Assembly: GCA_950097015.1 (NCBI GenBank)
Contig: CATNEN010000003.1
Span: forward strand, 5,193,501 to 5,257,500
Reading direction: 5' to 3'
Source of the DNA: Macrostomum hystrix
Lineage: Eukaryota; Platyhelminthes; Macrostomidae
Length of the DNA: 64,000 nt
Shown one piece after another: positions 1-11,204 of the stretch (positions within the stretch are counted from its first letter, which is position 1; every line of letters starts with the position of its first letter). Under the pieces are notes generated by a model that ran no database searches, was not told the origin of the DNA, and saw nothing but the letters and a program-made list of their open reading frames with translations. A program made the translations under genes and the position numbers.

Positions 1-127
1 AGCTTTGTTTTCTTAATCGCAATCTCACCGGATTAACTTTCTGCTATAAATAATTCAATCGGGCACGTATTAAGCAGGTTTTGACGAGCATTAAATTTAC
101 ATAGTCTGCCTATATTATCAAATAATC

Positions 128-870
128 CTACAGGAGGATCAAATTCTTTAACAGGATTATCTAATAATCCAAAAGGATTATCTAATAATCCAAAAGGATT
201 ATCTAATAATCCAAAAGGATTATCTAATAATCCAAAAGGATTATCTAATAATCCAAAAGGATTATCTAATAATCCAAAAGGATTATCTAATAATCCAAAA
301 GGATTATCTAATAATCCAAAAGGATTATCTAATAATCCAAAAGGATTATCTAATAATCCAAAAGGATTATCTAATAATCCAAAAGGATTATCTAATAATC
401 CAAAAGGATTATCTAATAATCCAAAAGGATTATCTAATAATCCAAAAGGATTATCTAATAATCCAAAAGGATTATCTAATAATCCAAAAGGATTATCTAA
501 TAATCCAAAAGGATTATCTAATAATCCAAAAGGATTATCTAATAATCCAAAAGGATTATCTAATAATCCAAAAGGATTATCTAATAATCCAAAAGGATTA
601 TCTAATAATCCAAAAGGATTATCTAATAATCCAAAAGGATTATCTAATAATCCAAAAGGATTATCTAATAATCCAAAAGGATTATCTAATAATCCAAAAG
701 GATTATCTAATAATCCAAAAGGATTATCTAATAATCCAAAAGGATTATCTAATAATCCAAAAGGATTATCTAATAATCCAAAAGGATTATCTAATAATCC
801 AAAAGGATTATCTAATAATCCTAAAGGATTATCTAATAATCCTAAAGGATTATCTAATTGTACGATCTCT
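128..870. repeat. 21-bp minisatellite with palindromic unit
   Basis: About 35 nearly identical 21-bp units. Each contains the inverted repeat GGATTATctaATAATCC followed by AAAA, so each unit can form a 7-bp hairpin and carries the hexamer TAATCC on both strands. Units are almost invariant until the last two, which read CTAAA instead of CCAAAA. It lies downstream of the CPSF1 3' end. Confidence 0.97.
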
Positions 871-879
871 AATCTCTGG

Positions 880-1010
880 ACTATCTAATAGCATTGTACG
901 ATAATCCTGTAGCATTTTACGATAATCCTGTAGGATTGTACGATAGTTACAGGATTATCGTACAATCCTACCAGATTATCGTACAATCCTACAGGATTAT
1001 CGTACAAATA
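880..1010. repeat. Inverted repeat next to the TAATCC array
   Basis: A perfect 23-bp arm at 918-940 is the reverse complement of 982-1004, with a partial third copy between them. The arms contain GATAATCCTGTAGGATTGTA-type sequence and so share the TAATCC motif with the adjoining array. No ORF is present. It could be a degenerate mobile element end or a palindromic offshoot of the array. Confidence 0.8.
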
Positions 1011-1151
1011 AAAAAATACTTTAGCATCACATGATCGCGTGGGATTATCGCTTAATCTCTATGGCTAATCTCACTAATCCACGGATTATGTGAAAACCCG
1101 ACAAAAATTAATTGAAAAAGTTGATTGTAAGCTAAATATAAACAAAGTTGA

Positions 1152-1157
1152 TTTATT
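1152..1157 (-). terminator. Polyadenylation signal of CPSF1
   Basis: AATAAA on the minus strand, about 60 nt beyond the CPSF1 stop codon. The position is right for a 3' UTR of roughly 80 nt. The rest of 1011-1213 shows no gene. Confidence 0.6.
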
Positions 1158-1213
1158 TACGAAATCGAACTAGCCAACTTTCAACACGATAAAGAAACAT
1201 TAGTCTGTTATGC

Positions 1214-4200
1214 CTAGAAATGCAAAGTAGACACTTGAATCTCGGCCAAATCGTCCAATATGGCGTCGGCGCTTAATCCGGCCTTCTTAGCCACTTCGAC
1301 TCGTTCGGAGTGACCCAGCGACACGTAGCGGTACATGAGGTCGCCGTCGATAACGCCGGATCTGGCCGGCTCCAGCTCGTGATGAGCCGGGGAGTAATAG
1401 CGCGACGCTTTGGGATGCAGGCCGGCGGGATGAGTGACAGCGTGGCTGAGATGCTTCTCAAGCATGATTAGGCGGGTGTAGACTGGTCTGCGAACAGGCG
1501 TCAGCATGTACAGGCCACCCTCGGAGGTTCCCAGAATCACTGAGTGTCCCTGTAAAATAAAAAAATAAAATAAATGCAATTCTGACGGACTAGAGTTCGA
1601 TTCCTGTTACCATAGCAACCGAACAACAAAGATTTATTTAATGTAAAAAACTTCAGTGAAAAATACCGACTATTTAGGAAATGATGCTTTGGATTAAAAA
1701 ATTACTTAATTAGGATGCAATTTGTAACCATGGCAAACGCATGACAGCCTTCGAAAGACTGTGTACAACTGTTTAGTCCGTGGACAGGAGAATAGGCTAC
1801 TAAAATAATGATGCGGTTCTTTGCTGCTACGACAACAGTAGTTTGAATGAAACTTCCCTATCATGGCAGCACAAAAAATGTGGTAGTCAAGGACTCAACT
1901 CAATTTGCGTTGCCACGGCAACTAATTGTCGAATTGCGTCTCACCTGTTGAATATCCCTAGTCTTGGCTAGACCGGAGCCGCCCCTGAGACAATTGCGAA
2001 TTCGCAGAGAACTGTGCACATTGGAGGGCAGTCGGACATCCCGTTTGCGCACCAGGGAGCGCCCGCCGCGGCTCAGCTTCTCTGTGGGATCGTAGGCGAA
2101 TGCTAGCAGATTCCGACACGAGTCGCTAACCAAGAAGCCGAGATTTTGGCCGTCGACTAGAAAATTGCTGGTAAACACTTGGCGTCTGCGGATAGAAGAA
2201 GAGGATGAAATATTCTTAGTGAAACGCAAAATACTTATTTCTTGTTAAATCTGGTACATTTTATAGCTCGAGGTTAGTGTCAGACCTAACAAAAAGGTCA
2301 GGGGTTCGAATCCTGACTTCACTGGAACAATTTGTGTCTTTTAACAAGACACTTAATTCAGCATTTCCTTCAGTTTACCCAGCTTTTAACATCCTAAACG
2401 GAGGAAAACACACTAAATCTATATATTAAGATCCCAAATAGAGGATAACACTCCAAACCTATATATTAAGATCCCAAACAGAGGATAACACTCCAAACCT
2501 ATATATTAAGATCCCAAACAGAGGATAACACTCCAAACCTATATATTAAGATCCCAAATAGAGGATAACACTCCAAACCTATATATTAAGATCCCAAACA
2601 GAGGATAACACTCCAAACCTATATATTAAGATCCCAAACAGAGAATAACACTCCAAACCTATATATTAAGATCCCAAACAGAGGAAAACACTCCAAACCT
2701 ATATATAAAGATCCCAAACAGAGGATAACACTCCAAACCTATATATTAAGATTCCAAACACAGGATAACACTCCAAACCTATATATTAAGATCCCGAACA
2801 TGGGATAACACTCCAAACCTATATATTAAGATCCCAAATAGAGGATAACACTCCAAACCTATATATTAAGATCCCAAATAGAGGAAAACACACAAAATCC
2901 AGCAGGAAAACACAATATAAAAGTACACAATGGCTCATAAGTTACCTTTCCGAGTCCCTAGCAACCACGGAGAGCACCCGAACCGAAGGCTGGTAGCGCA
3001 GAAGCTGCACAGATTTGGTCAGATCAGATGTAACAATGAGATTCTTCACGCAGTGAATCGAATGAATAAGAATCTCCGAGTCAACAAAAGCAATGCCAAC
3101 CAATCTTTCGTCTTTCAATTGCCACAGATAGACTTTCTGGCCAATAGCTGACACTAGAAGGCCGTGACAAGAAGCCAGAGCTGTAACTGGACCTTTCTGT
3201 TCTTCGCGAAATGCCAATTTCATCTTGTAGGCGGTGAGTGGCTGGCCTGGCTCTGGCACAACATTGATCACGTCCAGTAGAGTGATGGTGCCCTGGATTA
3301 TTGACAGTTTTATAGAAACGAATTGCATTAATTATTAATAGCTAGTCAGGCACATGCAAATGGGTTAGAAGTAGAAATGTGAGGAGGGAGGGAGAGAAGA
3401 GGGGAGAAGATGGAAGGGGAGTATAGATGAGAGGAGATAGGAGAGGGAGAAGGTTGAGGGAAGCAAGAAGGGGAGATGAGATGAGGGGAGGGAGAAGGGG
3501 AGATGAGATGAGGGGAGGGAGAAGGGGGGAAGAGATGAGGGGAGGGAGAAGGGGGGAAGAGATGAGGGGAGGGAGAAGGGGGGAAGAGATGAGGGGAGGG
3601 AGAAGGGGGGGAAGAGATGAGAGTAGGAAGAAGGGGGAAGAGATGAGGGGAGGGAGAAGGGGGGAAGAGATGAGGGGAGGGAGAAGGGGGAAAGAGATGA
3701 GAGGAGGAAGAAGGGGGGAAGAGATGAGGGGAGGGAGAAAGGGAGAAGAGATGAGAGGAGGGAGAAGGGGGAAGAGATGAGGGGAGGGAGAAGTGGGGAA
3801 GAGATGAGGGGAGGGAGAAGGGGGAAGAGATGAGGGAAGGTAGAAGGGGGGGAAGAGATGAGGGGAGGAAGAAGGGGGGAAGAGATGAGGGGACGGAGAA
3901 GTGGGGAAGAGATGAGGGGAGGGAGAAGGGGGGAAGAGATGAGGGGAGGAAGAAGGGGGGAAGAGATGAGGGGAGGAAGAAGGGGGGAAGAGATGAGGGG
4001 ACGGAGAAGTGGGGAAGAGATGAGGGGAGGGAGAAGGGGGGAAGAGATGAGGGGAGGTAGAAGGGGGGGAAAGATGAGGGGAGGAAGAAGGGGGGAAGAG
4101 ATGAGAGGAGGAAGAAGGGGGGGAAGAGATGAGGGGAGGGAGGAGGGGGAAGAGATGAGGGGAGGGAGAAGGGGGGAAGAGATGAGGGGAGGGAGAAGGG

Positions 4201-7200
4201 AGAAGAGATGAGAGGAGGGAGAAGGGGGAAGAGATGAGGGGAGGGAGAAGGACATAAGAAGGATAAGAGAAAAGAGGAGGGGAAATAAAGGCGGCAGAAA
4301 ATTATATTGAAATGAGAAAGGACAAGAGTAGAAATCACAACAATCAATACATTTAATGCCTAACCTTGCAAGTAATCTCCTCATTGTAGCTCAAGTTAGT
4401 AGCCACAGCAACCAGCTCTTTGAAGCCTTCGGCGGTCTCCTCGGATTGAAGTCGGACAATTTTGCAGCAGGCCACTCTCTCCCAGTCTTCCATGTCCAGC
4501 CGGACGGAGGGCACAGCCTGCCAGTCCGGAGTATAAGCCTCAAAGAAGTAGCGATCGCGACAGGGCAGACAGTGAGTCGACGGCACCTCGCGAGTGTCTA
4601 TCGCCTTTTTGTGTGTGTTTTTGGATTGAGGAGAGGCGACAAATTATTCTATGAATACTACTGTCAGTGGCATTGGAAGCATGAAAAATTATTTAAGGAC
4701 GATGTTTAGCATAGCCTTTATGTATCGAAGTAACTTTTAAATAGTCTGAAATGCTGCTCAGGTACATCGTTTGGTGACACTAGACCCGCAGCCAGCGAGG
4801 AGGCAATTCTGCCCGTTTCGCTGACTCCTGAGCACACACGCACACAGATAACTGTACGCAGGCACACGCTCACACAGGTGTGTACATCTGCCCTGACTTT
4901 CTCGTCGTCATGTAGTGTACACTCTCACTTCGCCTTGGACGTTGGCCCTCAATGGCGTAAATTGCACGACAAGCCCCCAAGCCTTCTCTACGCTGCTGCG
5001 CCCCAAATGTGTACAACCGCTCAGTCCGTGGACAGTTTAAAAACCGGCCGAACTGTAAGCAAATTCCAACCTTATCTCCATCAGACGACAGTCGGCAGAT
5101 TGCATTAGAAGGCTCGGGCAGACTGCTAGTTACCAAATAGGTGCTAGTAGCTCGATGAAACTGCACCGAGTGAACTGTGCGACCCAACTGGACGCGTTTC
5201 CTAGCCCATGGAGACGAATAGTCATAGTCCTCTGGCAAGCTGGCCACTCTCAGGTCGCGCTCCGGAGTCAAATACAAGAATCCGTGCCTACAAAAATGCC
5301 GATCGAACGGCGCGAAAGCGCAAACGGAGCCGTCAATAAACATCGGATGCGGATAGGCCTGGCCGGATGGTGACACAACCAGTAGGTGGGGCCTGGGACC
5401 GCCGATAAACAGGCCTCTATAGCCGCCGATATCGTCGAATGGGACAAGTAAGCGAGCATTTTTAGCGTGCAATTGTTGCGACTCGGATTGTTGCTGCAAA
5501 AGCAATTGCTGCTGCTGCTGCTGTTGCTTGTTACCGGCGCGACGCTGCTTGCTTGGCTTCTTACCGGTGCGAAGTAGGACGCCGAGATCGTCTAGTCGAC
5601 GAAATCTAACGGCTAGACGACCCGCTGGCAGAGCGGCAAAGTCGGTGGCTGGCGCAGCGAACGCCTCGTAGGCGGAGACTTCGTCCCGGCTGCGGCAGAG
5701 CAGGAGCAGCCGGTCGAGATGGCGACCGACTGGCATTAAGCCTAGCTCTTCTACCTGAGATTAGGGATTAACAATATTAGGGAATTATGGTTGATAAAAG
5801 GCATCATTTTAAGGGGATAAGCACAGAAATAAGAAGATGAAACATAGAGAAAGCGGATAGAAATAAAAATACAACAGAGGGAGAAAAACAGACTGGGGGA
5901 AAAAGACAGAGATAAGGGGGAGAAAGATAAAGACAGGGGAAGAAAGACAGAGTGAGAAAGATAGAGACAAGGGGGAGAAAGACAGAGACAAGGGGAGAAA
6001 GATAGAGACAAGGGGAGAAAGACAGAGCAAGGGGAGAAAGATAAAGACAGGAAGAGAAAGATCAAGACAGGGGAAAAAACAAAAACAAGTAGGAGAAAGA
6101 CAGAGAAAACGGGAAAATAAAAGGACAATGAGAAAGATTGAGACGGGGGAGAACGATAGATACGAATGAGAGAAACATAGAATCAGGAAACAATGTCTCA
6201 CCTCCGGAGGCGCATCGTCATCAACTGCGGGAAAAGCAGCAGCGCCACCACTAGCAGCAGCAGCAGCAGCCAAATCCATCGGAGGCAGCAGATTAGCATC
6301 GATAACTAGCCTAGGTCCATCAGAGAATGATTTTGCAGCGAAGCAACAGACAAAGTCAGGCAGTTGATAGATTTCTAATGCGCCACTCTCGTAGCAGACG
6401 ATAGCCCAGTGTGTTGTCTGACAGTCGGCGTCGTAGTTTAAAGGCGGCGGCGGCGCGGTTGGTCGACGCGCTCGCTCGCTCAAAGCGTCGCCGTATAAAA
6501 GTACATCTTCTTCCTCGACGGGATCAAAAGTTGGAGCGGCCGCGAAAGCGGCATAATTTGACTCGAAATGATCTTCAATATTGTTAGATTTCCGGTGCAG
6601 CCTTAGAAACGGATGATCAGTGATGGCTATGGCTGTAGCAAAGCTGTATTGCTGTACAGTTGGCCTCTCCATGCGCAGTGTTTCGCCCACTACTTCCAGT
6701 AGTATGAAACCGTCAGTTTCGTCAACGATTAGTACGAACGGATCGCAAACAGTAACTAGGCGGGCGCGCTCCTCCAATGGCTGGACTAGGACCGATTGGC
6801 TGCCGCGTAGGAGTCGAACTGACGAGGGACACACCTGGGGAGATTAGGAATGGGAAATAAAGGGCAAGATTTTCTCGCCTGTAATCAACAGGAAGGGGGT
6901 CGGAGGCTGAGAGCGGTCTAACGCGTTTGCCTCTCGCACCGAGGTTCCTGAGTTCGATTCCACAGCGAGGCCACATTAATTCGGGGCGCAGCCGCGGAGA
7001 GAGGGCTGGGGGCTAGTCGTGAAACTTACGCCTTTGAGGACCAACCTCCAAGACACAGTGACAGTGTACATTGCCTGACGATGAGAAAGTCAGGGCAGAT
7101 GTACACACCTTGCGAGCGTGTGCTCAGGAGTCAGCGAAATTGGCGGCATCGCCTCCTCGATAGCTGCGGGTTGAGTCTATCAATCATCAGGGAGCTTGTA

Positions 7201-10200
7201 GCTCAATGCTTTTTGGACTTCTAGCTGAGAGGTCGGAGTTCGATTCTCAGCAGAAAAAAAACAACTTGATTAACTTCGCGTAATACTCGATTCCCAATCA
7301 GCATACTAATTGACTAACCTGCAAGCTTAAATCATCGCCAACATCTGCAGCCCACATTGTCGGCTCGCTAGTAGAGAATCCAGAATTCTCTAATTCGGCA
7401 ATCTCATCAGTGACCTGGAATACTAGGCTAGTCTCTTCCCTGCTCAGCACCAGATAGCCGTGGCCTTCGCATTCTTCGTCGTCGTCCATCTGATTAGATT
7501 CGTCGATTTGCCAGGGTCGTCGACGATCGCCGTACAATGACCAAAGGCTAGCGCAGTCGGGTATCTCAAAACTAGAATGAATCAATGGACGAACAGTCCT
7601 TTGTAGTAGATTGATGCCGCCATGCTCGGCGTGCCCGTACGAAGTGACGAGTTCCAGATTGGCATTCTCCTTCACAAGGAAGCCATCGAACATGCCCTGT
7701 ATGTAGGCTGCGGTCATTTCGCCAATGGGGCCAACATTAGGCAAATAATCGCATTTATCTAGCTGATAACGCTTGGTTGGATCATAGCAAGTCAGAGAAG
7801 CTTCAGTCTCATAAATTTCGTCCAATTCCGGATCGGTCACCAAGGGCACACCAAGGGGAGGCGGCGGGGGCGGAGGCGGCAAAGTCGGCTGCTGATTAGA
7901 CTGCTCGTCCTGAGTAGCAACCCTAGCCGGTGTCAACGGTGGCGACACGGTGTTAGAAATCGAAGATTCTAGTCGTCGTCTCTTAGCTTCGGTTGGCTCC
8001 GAAAGACTGTTTGATTCTTCGTCGTGTTGAACAACAGCTTCAGCTTCGTGCGGCATTGAGACTGATTCTGAATCGGGTTCGGCTTCTTGATCAGCCTGAT
8101 GATGATGCTGCTCATCTTCATTATCAAGTCGGTTGTCAGCGTCAGCATTTCTTTCGTCATCCTCGTCTTCATTATCGTGATGGTTGACGCTGCTATCGTC
8201 GTCGCCATCGCCGGCTGGCGGTGAAGGTGGTGGCGGCGGCGTTGGCGGAGGCGTGGGGGGCGGCTGCGGAATGGCTGCGGCTGCCGCAGCGGCCTCACCG
8301 TTAGTGAACTGCGCCGGTGCTGGCAAAGGCCCTAAGCCAGCTAATCTAAGCAGCTCAGAATCTGAGTTGAATGAGCCGACAAACAAAATGCCGCCGCTGT
8401 CGCTAATATCAGCCGGGCCGTAGCCGACCATGCCGGCAGATTCGGCGTCAATAGCTGGCAACAATGCGAAGCAAGACAATGGCGCAGCTTTGCCAATTAG
8501 CTCCCAGTGAAAGCCGTGAAGGCTGCGCATATTGGAATCGATATAAAGTGTGAAAGTGTAGAATGTACCGTCGCGTACGCCAACAATAAATTGTCTACCG
8601 CCTGTGTTTGGCAGGAATACGGCACGACCGCCGTCTAGGCTAACGCGCGGCGTTGGTGGATAAACTCTACGCAATGGGAAGCTCGTGCTATTGTTAACGT
8701 TGCTATTTAAAGCTAAACCAGTTGGTCGCTGATTCTGATTCAGATAGATGACACTGTTGCGAGCTAAAACCACTAGACCACCGATTGGTTTAGGTACTGG
8801 CAGCAATGCGAAACAATCGAATGGTAGACCAGCCTGGGACCAGATTATCGGATTAGTCTGCGGAATGAAAATATCGAAAACTAGCATTATTAAATATACT
8901 TTATAAAAGATCTGACAAAAACTGGAGTTAGCGAAAAAGATGAAGAAAAAGAAATAAACTGATTTATTTAATCTGAAGGATATGGAATGATTAATCTGAA
9001 TAATATGGTAGGATTAAAGTGAAGGATATGGAAGAATTAATCCGAAGGATATGGACGGATTAATCCGAAGGATATGGACGGATTAATTTGAAGGATATGG
9101 ACGGATTAATCTCAAGGATATGGAATGATAAATCTGAATAATATGGTAGGATTAAAGTGAAGGATATGGACGGATTAATCTGAAGAATATGGACGGATTA
9201 ATCTGAATAATATGGTACGATTAAAGTGAAGGATATGGACGGATTAATCTGAAGGATATGGACGGATTAATCCGACGGATATGGACGGATTAATCCCAAG
9301 GATATGGACGGATTAATCCGAAGGATATGGACGGATTAATCTGAAGGATATGGACGGATTAATCTGAAGGATATGGACGGATTAATCCGAAGGATATGGA
9401 CGGATTAATCTGAAGGATATGGACGGATTAATCTGAAGGATATGGACGGATTAATCCGAAGGACTAAAAAGCAATCACTGCATTTTCCTATGTGGATAAA
9501 AAACCAAATCCTCACCCTGTCTTTAAGATTAAGCGACATAGCTGTGATCCGAAATGTGTCATGTCGAGCCGTGACCCGGCCACTCCAAGTGCCAATCGGT
9601 TCGTGCAGAATGCACACAGTAGGATCGTAATAACCATTTAGAAATTGTACATCGGACACATTCACAATGGCTTCAGGTTGTTCCCACAATGTCAACACGT
9701 AGGACGGCAAAACGGCTGGTTTGGCATCGAATTCGGGTACGCCGACAAGTTGTTTGCGCAATGGTAGGACAGCTAAATGCTTATCATAAACTAGCATAAC
9801 AACGCAAGATCTTAACGGATCTACTCGCAGCATTGGAGGCCTAGTAAATTGCCGTCTGGCGTCTTTAAATTTGGTATCTTCGTAGGTGTGCAAAGATGTA
9901 GCGCGCAATTCGCGCATGGAATCGTCAAATTCAACTACAGACAATTTGGCCTCTTCAAATGCTAATAGAAGCGAATCGCGTTTATCTAAACAAGTAGCGG
10001 GCAAGGCAAGTGCTTCGCGAACTGGCGAATAGAATTCAACGCCGTAGATAAAATCCAAAGCCGCTCCGTTGTTGCTGCTAAGACCGGCGCTATTATTGGA
10101 AGTTTCCGCAGCATCGTCAGCTCCAGAGTCTACTAGACGATAGACTCTAAGCAGGTGTCCGCTAAATATTAACAATTGATGCTCTCTTGGTGACATTAGC

Positions 10201-11204
10201 CTGCTATACAGGCAATGCGTCACAGCTGTTGGCGGATGTAATTCTTTTAAAACGGTGCGAAAATCTGGCGAATAACTTTTGAAGATACTCTGCTGAATGT
10301 ACTGCTGTGTGGTCTGCGATGCGGCTACCTCTGTGACTAATATAGACGAAGGCGAGGGCGGGTGCTCCTGCTGTTGCTGCGTTGCCATGGGAATCGCAGC
10401 TGTAGGCAACGTTGGAGACGGAAGGCCAACAGCTGCTGCAGCGGCAAGCTGTTGCTGAGCTAGAAGCATTGCTGGCACCGAATCAGTCTGAGGGGACTGA
10501 GGAACCAATGCAGCATCTGGAGAAGACTGCTGCTGCTCAAATGACTGTTGACGCTGCTGTTGCATTGTCATCGACTGCGACTGATACTGCGACCTTGGCG
10601 ATTGCGTCATGGGCGACATTAAATTTGAAGAGGAACTCATCGACGGTGCAGTCATTGGCGGCATGGACATTACGGATGACACTGGCAATGCCTGTCTCTG
10701 CTGCTGCTGCTGCTGTTCCATCTGCATATTTTGCATAGGAGGCGGCATATGCATCTGCATAGACATTGGCGGCATAGACATTGGCATAGACATCTGAGGC
10801 GGCGGCTGTTGCATGTGCATCGGCATGGACATTGGCAGGGACATTTGAGGATGATGCTGCTGCTGCTGCATTGCTGAATGATGCGGCCCGCCGTAAGGCA
10901 TTGGGGGAGGCTGTGAGACGGTCATCATGTGATGAGGCGGATGCTGCTGCTGTTGCATCATGGGTGGATAGCCCATTTGTTGATAAGAACCACTTCCTGG
11001 CGGCATATGCATTTGGGGCATTGGTATGTACTGCTGCTGCTGCTGCTGTTGCGGCGGCGGCGGCATCATCATATGAGGCGGCAAGTGCATTGGAGGCATG
11101 CCTTGCATCTGATGCATCTGCTGCTGCTGTTGCTGATGTTGCATATGCGGCGGCAACTGCGGCATGCCACCCATGCCAAAGGGATTGCTGTTCATGTTGT
11201 ACAT
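1214..11204 (-). CDS. CPSF1: Cleavage and polyadenylation specificity factor subunit 1 (CPSF160), eight exons
   Basis: Large scaffold of the nuclear mRNA 3'-end processing complex that recognises AAUAAA. Exons (minus strand, all GT-AG and in phase): 11204-9516, 8857-7319, 6834-6202, 5754-5071, 4604-4365, 3292-2946, 2185-1945, 1549-1214. Together they encode about 1902 residues, against about 1440 in vertebrates. The family match runs to the end: LKDR joins TNPIIWSQAGLPFDCF; EEITCK joins GTITLLDVINVVPEPGQPL; QKGPVTAL and GLLVSAIGQKVYLW follow; the C terminus is DAILDDLAEIQVSTLHF. The extra length is a roughly 300-residue Gln/Met/Pro-rich N terminus, an acidic His/Asp/Pro-rich loop in exon 2 and a poly-Gln loop in exon 4. 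The start ATG lies 3 nt after a TTTTAG, with an in-frame stop just upstream. That AG may be a splice or spliced-leader acceptor. The introns hold SINEs or minisatellites. Confidence 0.95.
1741..1792 (-). mobile_element. SINE family A fragment in CPSF1 intron 7
   Basis: The stretch ending in GTTTAGTCCGTGGACAGG matches the conserved body of the tRNA-headed SINE family seen at 48.4, 49.7, 57.5 and 60.7 kb, where the core reads GTTCAGTCCATGGACTGG. It is a short diverged remnant. Confidence 0.5.
2262..2385 (+). mobile_element. tRNA-derived SINE fragment in CPSF1 intron 6
   Basis: A B-box-like GGGGTTCGAATCCTGAC is followed by the family A segment with AACAATTTGTGTC and AGACACTTAATTCAGCATT, as at 48.4 kb. 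Only the tRNA-like head and the start of the body remain. Confidence 0.65.
2395..2905. repeat. 40-bp minisatellite in CPSF1 intron 6
   Basis: About 12 units of 40 bp, each with CTATATATTAAGATCCCAAA and GAGGATAACACTCCAAAC. Point variation between units is low. It ends about 40 bp before the exon 6 donor. Confidence 0.95.
3380..4258. repeat. 27-bp purine-rich minisatellite in CPSF1 intron 5
   Basis: About 32 units of roughly 27 bp on the pattern ATGAGGGGAGGGAGAAGGGG followed by GGAAGAG. The plus strand is almost pure purine with three or four G-runs per unit, so the minus-strand transcript is pyrimidine-rich. Open frames here on both strands are repeat translations. Confidence 0.96.
4755..5035 (-). 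mobile_element. SINE family B copy in CPSF1 intron 4
   Basis: Read on the minus strand it carries TTTGGGGCGCAGCAGCGTAG, then GAGAAAGTCAGGGCAGATGT, then GCTCAGGAGTCAGCGAAA. This is the same order as the full copy at 6.9-7.2 kb. Its 5' end abuts a family A-like TCAGTCCGTGGACAG. The exon 4 frame reads through into this element, but the donor at 5070-5069 removes it. Confidence 0.75.
5840..6180. repeat. Imperfect purine microsatellite in CPSF1 intron 3
   Basis: Degenerate repeats of AGAGACAAGGGGAGAAAG type, unit about 16-18 bp. The long minus-strand open frames here come from its CT-rich complement. Confidence 0.85.
6890..7185 (+). mobile_element. SINE family B, near full length, in CPSF1 intron 2
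   Basis: The tRNA-like head has A-box-like GAGAGCGGTCTAACGCG and B-box-like GAGTTCGATTCC. Next come GAGGCCACATTAATTCGGGG and a body with GAGAAAGTCAGGGCAGATGT and GCTCAGGAGTCAGCGAAA. The head resembles a tRNA-Ser/Leu. Other copies lie at 4.8, 49.0 and 61.0 kb. Confidence 0.8.
7188..7262 (+). mobile_element. tRNA-like SINE relic
   Basis: TAGCTCAATGC resembles an A box and GAGTTCGATTCTC a B box, followed by a short A-run. It abuts the 3' end of the family B copy. It is too degenerate to be a functional tRNA gene. Confidence 0.5.
8975..9465. repeat. 23-bp minisatellite in CPSF1 intron 1
   Basis: About 21 units of 23 bp built on GGATTAATCTGAAGGATATG plus GAC, with substitutions (CCGAAGG, AATAATATGGTA). 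It occupies most of the 658-bp intron and reaches to within about 50 bp of the exon 1 donor. Confidence 0.95.
10300..11204 (-). other. Low-complexity Q/M/P-rich coding segment of CPSF1 exon 1
   Basis: About 300 codons, rich in CAG/CAA, ATG and CCN, precede the region that aligns to the usual CPSF1 start (around YIQQSIFKSYSPDFR, followed by LHPPTAVTHCLYS). The frame stays open across many CAG runs and runs directly into conserved CPSF1 sequence, so it is very probably translated as a disordered tail. Confidence 0.75.

Noticed and set aside
128-870. CRISPR array
   Set aside because: Units are uninterrupted with no variable spacers, and the DNA is eukaryotic.
3346-4384. Long Ser/Pro/Leu- or Arg/Gly/Glu-rich frames
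   Set aside because: 27-bp repeat translations within CPSF1 intron 5. The exon boundaries at 4365 and 3292 join conserved sequence without them.
4870-5070. C-terminal 60 residues of the long exon 4 frame
   Set aside because: Read-through into a SINE. A GT donor at 5070-5069 and phase agreement with the exon starting at 4604 end the exon at 5071.
6890-7262. Functional tRNA genes (also at 48988 and 48337)
   Set aside because: A- and B-box motifs are present, but cloverleaf pairing is poor and SINE bodies follow, so these are SINE heads.
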